Origin: Gemmatimonadaceae bacterium
GTDB taxonomy: Bacteria > Gemmatimonadota > Gemmatimonadetes > Gemmatimonadales > Gemmatimonadaceae
Assembly: GCA_019186945.1 (NCBI GenBank)
Contig: JABAQJ010000010.1
Coordinates: forward strand, 1-64,000
Reading direction: 5' to 3'
Length of the DNA: 64,000 nucleotides
A program made the translations under genes and the position numbers. Shown here in pieces: positions 17,053 to 27,008 of this stretch (the first letter of the stretch is position 1; every line of letters starts with the position of its first letter). A model generated the notes under the pieces. The model worked only from the letters and a program-made list of their open reading frames with translations. It did no database searches and had not been told where the DNA came from.

Positions 17053-17664
17053 ATGCACCGCACACAACGCCTGGTTGTCCTCGCCATCGTCGCCGGAACA
17101 TCGCTGGTCGCTGCCTGCAAGAAGAAGCCGGACGTCGCGCCGGCGCCTGATGCCGGGCCTGGTACGCCACCGGCCCCCACCTGCGATCGCGCCTGTCAGG
17201 ACAGCATTGCCCGCGCTCGTGCGGACTCGGTGGATCGAGCGAATCGGGAGCGGGAGCGGCTTGAGGCAGAGGCGCGCGCTCGAGCCAGCGCTTCGGCACG
17301 CGCCGCGATCGAAGCCAAGGTGTTCTTCGACTACGACCAGAGCGACCTGAGTGCGTCTTCTCGGGCGACGCTGGATGCGAAACTCCCCGTGCTCCGAGCG
17401 AATCCGGGTATGCGTCTTCGGATCGCCGGTCATGCGGACGACCGCGGATCGGACGAGTACAACCTGGCGCTTGGCCAGCGACGCGCGGCGGCGGTGAAGC
17501 GGTATCTCACCGATCAGGGTGTCGATGCCGGCCGCCTGGACGTCATCAGCTACGGCGAGGAGCGACCCGCCATGGAGGGAGAGAACGAGGAGGCGTGGCG
17601 GCAGAATCGTCGAGCCGAGTTCGAGATTGTAGCTGGCGGCGATAACATCGTCGTGCCGAAATGA
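17053..17664 (+). CDS. pal: Peptidoglycan-associated lipoprotein Pal
   Basis: 203 residues from ATG 17053, preceded by GGGAG at about 17043-17047. The lipobox LVAAC places the lipidated cysteine at C22. A Pro/Ala/Asp linker and an Arg/Ala/Glu-rich helix (about residues 50-80) precede an OmpA-like peptidoglycan-binding domain (about 85-195) with FFDYDQSDLS and GHADDRGSDEYNLALGQRR, including the conserved aspartate and arginine that hold diaminopimelate. It anchors the outer membrane to the wall and is the final target of the Tol machine. Confidence 0.97.
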   Translation: MHRTQRLVVLAIVAGTSLVAACKKKPDVAPAPDAGPGTPPAPTCDRACQDSIARARADSVDRANRERERLEAEARARASASARAAIEAKVFFDYDQSDLSASSRATLDAKLPVLRANPGMRLRIAGHADDRGSDEYNLALGQRRAAAVKRYLTDQGVDAGRLDVISYGEERPAMEGENEEAWRQNRRAEFEIVAGGDNIVVPK

Positions 17665-18473
17665 AGCGCCGCGTCGCCCTGCTGGTAGCCACGGCTGCTC
17701 TCAACAGCGCCTGCTTTGCGACTCGCAATGACGTGCGAATCCTGCAGGGCGACGTCCTGGCAATGCGTGGCGAAATCGCCCGCGCGGATTCTGCACGCTC
17801 GCGCCAGATGGCAGGCGTCGCAACGCAGGTGGCGTCGCTGCTGGCCACGCTTTCGGACTCGATGCGCGTGACCTCTGCTCGGCTCGACAGATTGCGCGGG
17901 GACACCAGGACCGACCTGTACGATATCCAGCAGCAGCTTCTCCAGATCCAGGAACTCACCGGGCAGAGTCAGCGTCGGCTACAGGAACTGCGAGCGCAGA
18001 TGGAGGAGCGTGCGTCGCAGGTTGTCGCACCAGCACCAACTCCAACGGACTCGACCGTGGCGGCGGCAGGAGCAACGCCGCCGGCTCAACCCACCGCACC
18101 CGGACCGAACCAGCTATTTCAGCTCGCACAGGACCAGATGCGACGTGGCAGCTACGCGACCGCTCGTGCGGGATTCCAGGAACTGGTCCGGCTCTATCCA
18201 ACCTCCGACCTGGCGCCCGATGCTCTCTACTGGTCAGCCGAGGCGTTCGCTGCCGAAGGAAATCGCACCTCGTCGGACTCGGCGTACACGGAAGTGCTGA
18301 CGCGCTATCCGCGCGCCTCGCGGGCGCCGACAGCCCTCTACAAGCTGGCGCTTTCGTTGGACCGCCAGGGCAAACGGAGCGAGGCGCGCGCAGCGATGGA
18401 TCGGGTATCGCGGGAGTATCCGCAATCGGATGAAGCCGATCTGGCGCGCGATTGGCTCCGCACGAACAGGTAG
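17661..18473 (+). CDS. cpoB: Cell division coordinator CpoB/YbgF, here with a lipobox
   Basis: 270 residues, ATGA overlap with pal. The N-terminus carries a lipobox (LNSAC, C18), so it is likely a lipoprotein rather than the soluble periplasmic form of E. coli. A coiled-coil region spans about residues 25-115 (RNDVRILQGDVLAMRGEIA, QQLLQIQELTGQSQRRLQEL). A Pro/Ala linker follows, then three TPR units (FQLAQDQMRRGSYATARAGF, YWSAEAFAAEGNRTSSDSAY, YKLALSLDRQGKRSEARAAM). CpoB links Tol activity to septal peptidoglycan synthesis. Confidence 0.92.
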   Translation: MKRRVALLVATAALNSACFATRNDVRILQGDVLAMRGEIARADSARSRQMAGVATQVASLLATLSDSMRVTSARLDRLRGDTRTDLYDIQQQLLQIQELTGQSQRRLQELRAQMEERASQVVAPAPTPTDSTVAAAGATPPAQPTAPGPNQLFQLAQDQMRRGSYATARAGFQELVRLYPTSDLAPDALYWSAEAFAAEGNRTSSDSAYTEVLTRYPRASRAPTALYKLALSLDRQGKRSEARAAMDRVSREYPQSDEADLARDWLRTNR

Positions 18474-18493
18474 CGACACGAGGTCTGGAGGAA

Positions 18494-19267
18494 ATGTCGG
18501 CGAACGCCAATGCGGAAATGCCTTTCCTCGACCATCTCGAGGAACTGCGATGGCGCCTCATTTGGTCGCTCGGTGCTCTGGCGATCGGGTTCGGTATCGG
18601 GTGGTGGCTGCTGAGCAGCACGGACATTTTCCGGCTCCTCGAGGAACCGATCGCGCCGTACCTGCACGGCAAGCGGCTCGTCTATACGCATCCCGCCGAC
18701 ACGTTCCGCATCCTGATGAGCGGCGCACTCGCCGTTGGCATGGTGCTCGCCCTTCCGGTGATCGCCTACCAGACCTGGGCGTTTCTTTCGCCGGCGCTGC
18801 ACAAGCACGAAAAGCGCATCGTCATTCCTGTTCTGTTCGCTGGAACCGGGCTGTTCGTGTGCGGGGTAGCACTGTGCTTCAAGGTGATTCTGCCGCTCAC
18901 GCTGCGCGTGCTGCTTGGAATCCAGTCCGATTATATCGAGCCGATGATCACCGTGCAGGAGTACTTCGACTTCGCGATCACCTTCTGTTTAGGGATGGGA
19001 GCGGTGTTCGAACTGCCGATCGTGATCATCGCGCTGACGGCTCTTGGGGTGGTCACACCGGCGTTCCTGAGCAGGTTTCGGCGGCATGCAATCGTCCTGT
19101 GTCTGGTCGGAGCCGCGTTCATCACGCCCGGCGCGGATCCGTTTTCCCTGTTCGCCCTTGCCGTGCCGCTCTATCTCCTGTACGAAGTGAGCGTGGCAGC
19201 GTCGTACATCATCCATCGGCGCCGACTCCGTCGTCAGGCTGCTGACCGGATCGGAGCGCTGGCGTGA
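18494..19267 (+). CDS. tatC: Twin-arginine translocase subunit TatC
   Basis: 257 residues from ATG 18494 with GGAGG immediately upstream. The conserved N-terminal motif MPFLDHLEELRWRLIWSL and six hydrophobic segments (for example LGALAIGFGIGWWLLSS, ALPVIAYQTWAFLSPAL, VLFAGTGLFVCGVALCF, FAITFCLGMGAVFELPIVI) define TatC, which recognises twin-arginine signal peptides of folded proteins. The TatA partner is encoded about 13 kb downstream. It sits between cpoB and the LptD-like gene and overlaps the latter by 4 bases. Confidence 0.96.
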   Translation: MSANANAEMPFLDHLEELRWRLIWSLGALAIGFGIGWWLLSSTDIFRLLEEPIAPYLHGKRLVYTHPADTFRILMSGALAVGMVLALPVIAYQTWAFLSPALHKHEKRIVIPVLFAGTGLFVCGVALCFKVILPLTLRVLLGIQSDYIEPMITVQEYFDFAITFCLGMGAVFELPIVIIALTALGVVTPAFLSRFRRHAIVLCLVGAAFITPGADPFSLFALAVPLYLLYEVSVAASYIIHRRRLRRQAADRIGALA

Positions 19268-22200
19268 CGTCCGCCAGGCAGCGATGGGGTGCCCGATCGG
19301 CACTTGCGTGCGCGATCGGGATCGTTCTCGCGGTGCCCGCCCACGCTCAAGTCAAGCCACCGCCCAAGCCCGACTCGGCGGCGAGCAGAATGCGCGCTGC
19401 CGGCGACACTCTCAAACCGGCCGACACGTTGCGAGTGGCCGGCGCGGATTCGGTGCCACGATCCCGCAGTCAGCAAGACTCCACCAAGGCTCGGAGAAAT
19501 GTCGTCTGGACCGCCCCCGATTCGGTGATGGCGGACCTTATGGCACGGGAGGGATACTCCGTCACCCGCTACGAAGGCAGGCTCGTGGAGTTCCTGACGA
19601 AGGAGCACACGATCTACCTGCGCGGCAAGCCATCGCAGGTGGAGCGCGACGAGGCGCTCCTTACCGGTGATACGATCAGATTCAACGACTCGACGAAGGT
19701 CGTGGTGGCGACCGGCGACACGCTGCTGCTTCGAGACCCCGCGCAAGGCCAGGATGACATTATCGCACTGGGCCTGCTTCGCTACGATGTCGAGGCCAGG
19801 CGCGGTCTGGTCCGCGATGTGACGACGACAGTGGAGAGCGGGGAGCGCTGGGTCGTGCATGGAGGCGTGGCTGCCTTCAAAGGCGATTCGGCGACCGAAG
19901 GATCTTCGTCGGCGTTTTATGCCCGCAATGGGTGGCTCACCAGCTGTGAAGAAACCGAACCGCATTATCACTTCCAGGCTCGTGAACTGAAGCTCGTCTC
20001 CAAGAACATCATGGTCGCACGGCCGGCAGTGCTCTACATCGCCGACATCCCGGTGGCCTGGTTGCCGTTCATTTTTCAGGACATGCGTTCCGGCAGGCGG
20101 AGCGGAATCATCCCGCCACGCTTCGGTTTCAGCGACATTGTGCGAAACAGCACCTCGTACCGCCGGACGATCGACGACCTGGGCTACTACTTCGCGCTCA
20201 GCGACTACATGGATCTGGAAACGTCCGTGGATTGGCGATCCGACGCTGGCTCGGGCGGAATAGATCCGGGTTGGATTCGCGGTAAGGCGCTCCTCCAGTA
20301 TCGCTGGCAGGATCGCTTCATCACGGGAAATCTTGGGGTCTCCTACCACTACCTCAAGAATGGGGAGACGAACAAGGAGTTCTCGCTGATGCATCAGCAG
20401 GAGTTCTCCCAGCGAACGCGTGTGACTGCTGACCTCCGGTACATGACGAATACGACGGTTCAGCGGAATACGACGTTCAATCCCTACCAGGCGCTGGGTA
20501 CGATCTCATCGCGCCTGAACTTCACCTCCGGGCGCGGGCCGTTCACGCTTTCGCTCGGCGGGTCACAGACGCAGTATCCGGGGCGGGACGAGTTGCAGCG
20601 CGACTTCCCCAGCCTCAGCGTTACGTCGAAGGCGATCAAGGTCGGCGAATGGCTGACATGGACGCCGTCCCTTTCGGCCTCGACCAGCAGCCGCCTTCAT
20701 ATCGATCAGGTCGGCGACTTCGCGTATCGCCTCTTCGCACGATCGGATGGTTCGCTGGATAGCAGCAGGATCGATCGCAGCAGTCGCAACTCCAGAATCG
20801 CCTTCGACACGCCCATTCAGCTCTTCGGGTTCAATTGGCGCAACTCGTTCAACCTTGCCGATCGCGTCAACGACTTCCCGGAGAGGCGTATCATCTTCCT
20901 GTCGCCGACCGATACGTCGAAGAAGGAAACGCGCGTCTACAAGCGGACCTATGTGACTGACCTGAACTGGGAGACGAGCTTCAGCCTTCCCAGTTTCTCG
21001 CAGGGCAAGTGGCAGGTCAGCCCGAATATCACCTTCCAGAAGGTCGACGGCCGGTCCGGGCTGTTCGTGCGCTCGGAGCGCACAGGCGGCAAGTGGGTTG
21101 CACAATCGCTCCGGCCATCCGTCGGCCTGAGTATCTCGCCGACGTTCTACGGGTTCTTTCCCGGCTTCGGCCCGCTGTCCCGCATTCGCCACTCGGTCCA
21201 GACCGGCCTCTCTTATGCGTACACGCCCGCCAGCAAGGTATCCGACGAGTTTCTTGCGGCGAACGGAGACACGCGCGTCGGCTACCTGGGCGATCTGACG
21301 CAGAACACCGTCCAGTTCACGTTCAACACCAACCTTGAGGGGAAGCTGCGCGGGGCTGAGGATTCGCTGGCGGCCGGAACTGAGTCCGGACAGGACAACG
21401 CCAGGAAGATCAAGCTGTTGTCCGTCAGCTTCACATCGCTGGCCTACGATTTCGAACGCGCGCGGATCACCCACAAGACCGGGCTGTCCACGAGAAACTT
21501 CGGGTACACAATCAAGTCGGACCTTCTTCCCGGCATCGACTTCGGCAGCGACTACTCGCTGTTCCAGGGCGATCCGATCAGCGATACTGCGGTGTTCAAG
21601 CCGTATCGGGAAAGGTTCTCGGGAAGCATGTCTCTTGGTGCGACCTCCGGCATCGTCAGGTTTGTCGGCCGCTTGTTAGGCTTCCGAACCGATACGTCAT
21701 CCGAGCGAGGCGAAGAAGGGGAGGAGGGAACGGATCGAGGAAGCCTGGCATCGCGTTTCGGTGGCGAGGCCGCGCGTCCGGGGCAGTCGCTCGGTGGTTC
21801 CCGCAACCGGGCATCGGCGTTCCAGATCCCGTCCGGCCAGGGTTGGCAGCTCAACCTGCAGTACTCCGCGACTCGACAGCGCCCGCCGGTAGGATCAGGA
21901 GTGGTCGCGCTCGACCCCACCGCCAAGTGCCAGCCCTTCAAGGACACGGATCCGTTCGCATATCAGTTGTGCGTCACGGCCAACAGCGCCCAGGCCGGCT
22001 CCTCGCTGTTCGAGAACACGACGCGTGGCGGAACGTTCTTCCGCATCCCGCCGCAGCAGAGCATGCAGGGCAGGATGTCCTTTCACATCACGGACAAGTG
22101 GGCTGGATCCTGGAGCACCACGTACGATTTCGTGGAGCGAAACTTCGCCAGCCAGGTGGTGTCGTTGCAGCGCGAGTTGCATGACTGGGATGCCGTATTC

Positions 22201-22335
22201 GCCTTCACAAAAGCGCCAAACGGCAACTTCGCGTTCAATTTCTTCATTGCGCTGAAAGCGGAGCCGGACCTCAAGTTCAACTACGACAGACGCGACTATC
22301 CGCGCGGCTACACGGGAAGGCGGCTAGCGCAGTAA
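19264..22335 (+). CDS. lptD: LPS-assembly outer-membrane protein LptD-like
   Basis: 1023 residues, GTG start overlapping tatC. A signal peptide (ACAIGIVLAVPAHAQ) precedes a Pro/Ser/Asp-rich stretch, an OstA-like beta-jellyroll region (about residues 95-210) and a long C-terminal region rich in alternating beta strands, expected to form the 26-strand barrel. The most diagnostic block is near residues 235-290: HYHFQARELKLVSKNIMVAR, VLYIADIPVAWLPFIFQ and RRSGIIPPRFGFSD. LptD inserts lipopolysaccharide into the outer leaflet with LptE. Cysteines seen in the mature part are C228, C889 and C903; disulfides matter for folding in E. coli LptD, but these positions are not equivalent to its four cysteines. 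No LptE candidate was recognised nearby. Confidence 0.9.
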   Translation: MTSARQRWGARSALACAIGIVLAVPAHAQVKPPPKPDSAASRMRAAGDTLKPADTLRVAGADSVPRSRSQQDSTKARRNVVWTAPDSVMADLMAREGYSVTRYEGRLVEFLTKEHTIYLRGKPSQVERDEALLTGDTIRFNDSTKVVVATGDTLLLRDPAQGQDDIIALGLLRYDVEARRGLVRDVTTTVESGERWVVHGGVAAFKGDSATEGSSSAFYARNGWLTSCEETEPHYHFQARELKLVSKNIMVARPAVLYIADIPVAWLPFIFQDMRSGRRSGIIPPRFGFSDIVRNSTSYRRTIDDLGYYFALSDYMDLETSVDWRSDAGSGGIDPGWIRGKALLQYRWQDRFITGNLGVSYHYLKNGETNKEFSLMHQQEFSQRTRVTADLRYMTNTTVQRNTTFNPYQALGTISSRLNFTSGRGPFTLSLGGSQTQYPGRDELQRDFPSLSVTSKAIKVGEWLTWTPSLSASTSSRLHIDQVGDFAYRLFARSDGSLDSSRIDRSSRNSRIAFDTPIQLFGFNWRNSFNLADRVNDFPERRIIFLSPTDTSKKETRVYKRTYVTDLNWETSFSLPSFSQGKWQVSPNITFQKVDGRSGLFVRSERTGGKWVAQSLRPSVGLSISPTFYGFFPGFGPLSRIRHSVQTGLSYAYTPASKVSDEFLAANGDTRVGYLGDLTQNTVQFTFNTNLEGKLRGAEDSLAAGTESGQDNARKIKLLSVSFTSLAYDFERARITHKTGLSTRNFGYTIKSDLLPGIDFGSDYSLFQGDPISDTAVFKPYRERFSGSMSLGATSGIVRFVGRLLGFRTDTSSERGEEGEEGTDRGSLASRFGGEAARPGQSLGGSRNRASAFQIPSGQGWQLNLQYSATRQRPPVGSGVVALDPTAKCQPFKDTDPFAYQLCVTANSAQAGSSLFENTTRGGTFFRIPPQQSMQGRMSFHITDKWAGSWSTTYDFVERNFASQVVSLQRELHDWDAVFAFTKAPNGNFAFNFFIALKAEPDLKFNYDRRDYPRGYTGRRLAQ

Positions 22336-22361
22336 CGAGGCTTGAATTGGAGGCGCGCACG

Positions 22362-23903
22362 TTGGACCTTTCCGGCATGACGCCGCCAACTCCGCTTCAA
22401 CTCGATGGTCGTTCGCTGACGATCGCCGACGTGTGCCGCGTGGCACGCGACCGCCATCCCGTCGTGCTCCCTGCCGAGGTCCGTGAACGCGTTCTGCAGG
22501 CGCGGGCCATTGTCGATGCCATCGTTGCCGAGAACCGCGTGGTATATGGTGTAACGACGGGTTTCGGAAAGATGTCGGACATCGCCATCCCTCCGCACCG
22601 GCAGGCGGAACTGCAGCTGAACCTGATTCGCTCGCACGTGGTGGGTGTCGGGCCCCTGCTTCCGGAAGCAGAAGTGCGTGCGATGATGCTGTTGCGCGCC
22701 AACGTCCTTGCCAAGGCGTACACTGGTGTCCGACCCGAAGTACTGGAACTGCTGGCGGGAATGCTGAACGCTGGCCTCTTCCCTGACGTCCCCGAACAGG
22801 GAAGTGTCGGAGCCAGCGGTGACCTGGCGCCGTTGGCCCATCTGGCGATCACGCTCGTTGGTGAAGGCGAATTGAACGAGGGGACGAGGCGAGGGGCAGC
22901 GACCGAGATGCTGCACCGGCATGGCCTCTCGCCCGTGGTCCTCCAGCCGAAGGAGGGCGTGGGGCTGATCAACGGCACACAGGCCCACACAGCGATCGCA
23001 GCGCTGGGATGGCACGATGCGGGTGTGTTATGGGAAACGGCACAAGTCGCTGGAGCGGCGACGCTCGAGGCACTGAAGGGGACGCCAGTCGCGTTCGATG
23101 CGCGCATCCACGAAGCCCGTGGGCAGGTCGGTCAGATGACGAGTGCTGCGCACTTCCTGCGCCTGCTCGCGTCCAGCGAGATACGCGAATCGCATCGCCA
23201 TAACGACCCTCGCGTCCAGGACGCTTACGCGCTGCGATGCATGCCCCAGGTCCATGGGCCAGTGCGCGACCTGCTCGACCATGCGGAGCTTGTGATTACG
23301 CGCGAACTCAATGCCGCCACGGACAATCCGCTGGTGTTTCCCGACGGCGAGATGCTGAGCGGCGGCAACTTCCACGGGCAGGCGGTCGCAATGGTGCTCG
23401 ACTTCATGAGCATCGCGCTGACGAATCTTGCGGTGATGTCGGAGCGGCGCATCGACCGCTTGGTGCATCCCGATCTCAACGAAGGCCTTCCGCCGTTTCT
23501 CACGCGCGACGCTGGCGTTTGTTCCGGGATGATGATGGCACAGGTTACCGCCGCAGCGATTACGAGCGAATGCAAGGTGCTCTCCCATCCCGCCAGCGTC
23601 GATTCGATTCCCACCGACGGCAGCAAGGAGGATGTCGTACCCATGGCGATGGGGGCCGCCTGGAAGTTCCGGCGCATCGTACACAACGTGCGTCACGTGC
23701 TGGCGATCGAGCTGTTGTGCGCGATGCAGGGGATCGACTACCGGCGGCCGTTGCGTGCAGGCCTGGGCGTCGAGCGGGCCTATGCCACTTTACGAGCGGC
23801 TGTCAGCTTCCAGGAGCAGGACCGACAACTGACGCCGGACATACAGGCCATCGCAAAAATGATCGAACGCGGTGCGTTCAGAGCGCTCGATCGCGCTGAC
23901 TGA
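22362..23903 (+). CDS. hutH: Histidine ammonia-lyase HutH
   Basis: About 513 residues from TTG 22362, chosen because GGAGG (22349-22353) lies 8 bases upstream; TTG 22347 and ATG 22377 are in-frame alternatives. It deaminates histidine to trans-urocanate. The MIO electrophile forms from the A151-S152-G153 triad in [17 protein letters not shown]. Other family signatures are [10 protein letters not shown] near residue 60, [14 protein letters not shown] and [20 protein letters not shown]. It is the first gene of hutH-hutU-hutI and starts 26 bases after lptD, but belongs to an unrelated pathway. Confidence 0.97.
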   Translation: MDLSGMTPPTPLQLDGRSLTIADVCRVARDRHPVVLPAEVRERVLQARAIVDAIVAENRVVYGVTTGFGKMSDIAIPPHRQAELQLNLIRSHVVGVGPLLPEAEVRAMMLLRANVLAKAYTGVRPEVLELLAGMLNAGLFPDVPEQGSVGASGDLAPLAHLAITLVGEGELNEGTRRGAATEMLHRHGLSPVVLQPKEGVGLINGTQAHTAIAALGWHDAGVLWETAQVAGAATLEALKGTPVAFDARIHEARGQVGQMTSAAHFLRLLASSEIRESHRHNDPRVQDAYALRCMPQVHGPVRDLLDHAELVITRELNAATDNPLVFPDGEMLSGGNFHGQAVAMVLDFMSIALTNLAVMSERRIDRLVHPDLNEGLPPFLTRDAGVCSGMMMAQVTAAAITSECKVLSHPASVDSIPTDGSKEDVVPMAMGAAWKFRRIVHNVRHVLAIELLCAMQGIDYRRPLRAGLGVERAYATLRAAVSFQEQDRQLTPDIQAIAKMIERGAFRALDRAD

Positions 23904-23915
23904 CGAACAACGATC

Positions 23916-23933
23916 CACGCCGTTCACGGCGTG
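23916..23933 (+). other. Intercistronic hairpin between hutH and hutU
   Basis: CACGCCG-TTCA-CGGCGTG forms a perfect 7-bp stem with a tetraloop in the 50-base hutH-hutU gap. It has no following T-run. It could tune processing or relative expression within the hut operon, or be incidental. Confidence 0.3.
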
Positions 23934-23953
23934 TCAAGCATGACGAGACCAAT

Positions 23954-25657
23954 ATGACCTCTATCCTCGACCAGCTCGATCGCACCGGGAGCGGACCGCG
24001 TCCGGTGCGCGCGCCACGCGGGAACGCCATCTCCTGCAAGGGATGGCAGCAGGAAGCCGCGCTGCGCATGCTCATGAACAATCTCGATCCGGAAGTCGCG
24101 GAACGTCCGGACGACCTTGTCGTGTATGGAGGCACTGGTCGTGCGGCGCGCTCATGGGAAGCGTTCGACGCGATCGTGGCCAGCCTTCGCGCGCTCGCCG
24201 CCGACGAAACGCTGCTGGTCCAAAGCGGAAAGCCGGTGGCCGTCTTCCGGACCCACACTACTGCCCCTCGCGTCCTGATCGCCAACAGCAACCTTGTGGG
24301 GCGATGGGCGACCTGGGATGTATTCCGCGAGCTCGAACGCAAGGGCCTGACGATGTACGGACAGATGACGGCGGGCTCGTGGATTTATATCGGTTCGCAG
24401 GGCATCGTCCAGGGAACCTACGAGACCTTCGGTGCCGTAGCGGCAAGACACTTCGGCGGCACGCTGAGGGGGAGGTTCGTGCTGACGGCCGGACTTGGCG
24501 GCATGGGCGGCGCCCAACCGCTCGCCGCCACCATGTGCGGTGCCGCGATACTTGCTATCGACGTCGACGAGACACGGATCGACAAACGGCTGGCGACGCG
24601 CTACTGCGACCGCAAGACGCATGACCTTGACGAGGCGCTGGCATGGATTCGGGAGGCCACGACTTCCGGGAACGCGCTCTCGGTCGGACTCGTCGGCAAT
24701 GCCGCTGACGTACTCCCTGAACTCGTCAGGCGCGACGTCACACCGGATGTCCTCACCGACCAGACGAGCGCGCACGATACGTTACAGGGATACGTGCCCA
24801 ATGGCATGTCGCTCGCCGAGGCGGCGTCGCTTCGCAGGAAGGACCCAAACGAGTATGTCCGCCGAAGCGTGGCTGCGATCGTCGATCACGTCCAGGCGAT
24901 GCTGGAGCTGCAGCGACGCGGCGCCGTGACTTTCGACTACGGCAACAATATCCGCACGGTCGCCTTCGATGCGGGCGTGACAAACGCCTTCGACTTCCCG
25001 GGATTCGTTCCTGCCTACGTGCGCCCACTGTTCTGCGAAGGAAAAGGACCGTTTCGTTGGGTGGCGCTGTCAGGCGACCCGAACGACATCTATCGCACGG
25101 ACGATCTGATCCTCGAGCTCTTTCCGAACGATGCACACCTGCGCCGCTGGATCACGTTGGCGCGCGAGAGGATCGCCTTCCAGGGACTCCCGGCCCGCAT
25201 CTGCTGGCTCGGTCAGGGCGAACGGGCGCGGTTTGGAATGGCACTGAACGACCTTGTCGCACGTGGCCAGGTGTCGGCGCCGATCGCCATCGGTCGGGAC
25301 CACCTGGACACCGGATCCGTCGCTTCGCCGTTCCGGGAGACAGAAGCGATGAAGGACGGCTCGGATGCGATCGCCGACTGGGCGATCCTCAACGCCCTTC
25401 TCAACGTCGCCAGCGGCGCATCATGGGTTTCATTCCACCACGGCGGGGGAGTCGGTATCGGCAACTCGCTGCACGCGGGACAAGTGATCGTCGCTGACGG
25501 AACTCCGGAGATGCGACTCCGGCTCGAGCGCGTGCTGACGAACGATCCCGGGATTGGAGTCGCGCGCCACGTCGATGCCGGGTACGAGATCGCACGCGAG
25601 ACGGCGAGTCGTGAGGGGTTGCGGATCCCGATGATGTCGGTCGTAGCCGAGCGCTGA
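23954..25657 (+). CDS. hutU: Urocanate hydratase HutU
   Basis: 567 residues, close to the typical 550-560. It hydrates urocanate to imidazolonepropionate using tightly bound NAD as an electrophile. Recognisable blocks: [20 protein letters not shown] at the N-terminus, [11 protein letters not shown], the NAD-binding [32 protein letters not shown], and Cys417 in [15 protein letters not shown], equivalent to the active-site cysteine region. [20 protein letters not shown] is the C-terminal signature. It is followed after 4 bases by hutI. Confidence 0.98.
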   Translation: MTSILDQLDRTGSGPRPVRAPRGNAISCKGWQQEAALRMLMNNLDPEVAERPDDLVVYGGTGRAARSWEAFDAIVASLRALAADETLLVQSGKPVAVFRTHTTAPRVLIANSNLVGRWATWDVFRELERKGLTMYGQMTAGSWIYIGSQGIVQGTYETFGAVAARHFGGTLRGRFVLTAGLGGMGGAQPLAATMCGAAILAIDVDETRIDKRLATRYCDRKTHDLDEALAWIREATTSGNALSVGLVGNAADVLPELVRRDVTPDVLTDQTSAHDTLQGYVPNGMSLAEAASLRRKDPNEYVRRSVAAIVDHVQAMLELQRRGAVTFDYGNNIRTVAFDAGVTNAFDFPGFVPAYVRPLFCEGKGPFRWVALSGDPNDIYRTDDLILELFPNDAHLRRWITLARERIAFQGLPARICWLGQGERARFGMALNDLVARGQVSAPIAIGRDHLDTGSVASPFRETEAMKDGSDAIADWAILNALLNVASGASWVSFHHGGGVGIGNSLHAGQVIVADGTPEMRLRLERVLTNDPGIGVARHVDAGYEIARETASREGLRIPMMSVVAER

Positions 25658-25661
25658 GGCG

Positions 25662-26966
25662 GTGCGATCCTCGTCAGGCGTTTCGATACTGACGCCGCCC
25701 GACGCTCCCGGCAGGCAGTTGTTCACGAATTGTGCACAGGTGGTGACATGCGCGGGGCCGCCCCGCGCCCGTCGTGGACCGGAACTCTCGGAGTTGCTAA
25801 TCGAGCGCGATTGCTCTGTTCTGGTAGAGGGAGGCGCGATCGTGCAGGTAGGATCTCGTGCCGTGCTAGAACGAATCGCCGGCGTAACGGCTATCGATTG
25901 CGAAGGTGGCGTCCTGCTCCCAGGGCTTGTTGACTCGCACTCCCACGCCATCTTCGGCAAGCCGCGGTTCGAGGAACAGGAGCTTCGCGCCCAGGGCCTC
26001 GACTACATGGAGATCGCGCGGCGAGGCGGCGGCATCCACAGTTCGGTGCGAGACCTACGTCAGCGAGGCGAAGAGGAACTGTACGAGTTGGCGATGCGCA
26101 GGCTGCTCCGCATCGCGTCTCATGGGACAACTACGCTGGAAGTCAAGTCTGGGTATGGACTTACGATCGATGACGAGATGAAGATGTTGAGAGTCATCGC
26201 GCGTCTGTCCAGGTCGCTTCCCCTGCGGCTTGTGCCAACCTTCCTCGGTGCGCACGAAATCCCGCTGGAAGCGCGCGCAACCACATCCGGTCGTTCCGAT
26301 TACGTAGCCTTGCTCGTCAAGGAGATGATCCCGCAGGTGGCCTCGTTGGGTCTCGCCCGTTTCGTCGATGTGTTTTGCGAACCGGGCGTGTTCACGATCG
26401 AGGAAACGCGCACGATTCTGTCGTGTGCGCGACGTGAGGGGTTGTTGCTGAAGTTGCACGCGGACGAGCTGCGCCCTTCGGGCGGAGCCGAGCTGGCGGC
26501 TTCGTTAGGCGCGACTTCCGCGGACCACCTGGCGGCGATCTCCGAGAGCGGTGTTCGGGCGCTGGCGGAGGCAGACACGGTTGCAACCCTCCTTCCAGGA
26601 ACGATGCTGTTTCTCGGGAAAGACCGTCAGGCGCCGGCGCGCGCGCTCATCGAGGCGGGAGCGGCCGTTGCCCTGGCCACGGATTTCAACCCGGGTACTT
26701 CGCCCACGGTCAATTTCCCATTGATTCTCACGCTTGCGGTCAGCCAACTGCGCATGTCGGTTTCAGAGGCCGTTCTTGCCGCAACGGTCAATGGCGCCGC
26801 CGCGCTCGCGCTCGCGGATCGGGTGGGGCAGATCGCTCCCGGATTCTCCGCCGACTTCGCGCTATTCGACATCGCCGACGTGCGTGAGTTGCCGTACTGG
26901 TACGGCGACCGCCGATGCCGCGCGACGTGGGTGCGCGGCGTCCCCTGTCACGTGGAGTCCCGCTGA
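25662..26966 (+). CDS. hutI: Imidazolonepropionase HutI
   Basis: 434 residues from GTG 25662. It hydrolyses imidazolonepropionate to formiminoglutamate. Amidohydrolase metal ligands: H93 and H95 (DSHSHAIF), a histidine in FLGAHEIP, a histidine in KLHADELRPSGGAELAASLG, and aspartate in ATDFNPGTSPT. The family's KSGYGLTIDDEMKMLRV is present. The first 20 or so residues are Pro/Ser-rich and unlike the family, so the real start may be a later codon. It completes steps one to three of histidine degradation; the last step (hutG or hutF) and a hutC regulator are absent from the window. Confidence 0.96.
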   Translation: MRSSSGVSILTPPDAPGRQLFTNCAQVVTCAGPPRARRGPELSELLIERDCSVLVEGGAIVQVGSRAVLERIAGVTAIDCEGGVLLPGLVDSHSHAIFGKPRFEEQELRAQGLDYMEIARRGGGIHSSVRDLRQRGEEELYELAMRRLLRIASHGTTTLEVKSGYGLTIDDEMKMLRVIARLSRSLPLRLVPTFLGAHEIPLEARATTSGRSDYVALLVKEMIPQVASLGLARFVDVFCEPGVFTIEETRTILSCARREGLLLKLHADELRPSGGAELAASLGATSADHLAAISESGVRALAEADTVATLLPGTMLFLGKDRQAPARALIEAGAAVALATDFNPGTSPTVNFPLILTLAVSQLRMSVSEAVLAATVNGAAALALADRVGQIAPGFSADFALFDIADVRELPYWYGDRRCRATWVRGVPCHVESR

Positions 26967-27008
26967 GCGCGGCGCTGCCGTCGCGCCCGCGGTGCCAGAT
27001 CCCCCGGC

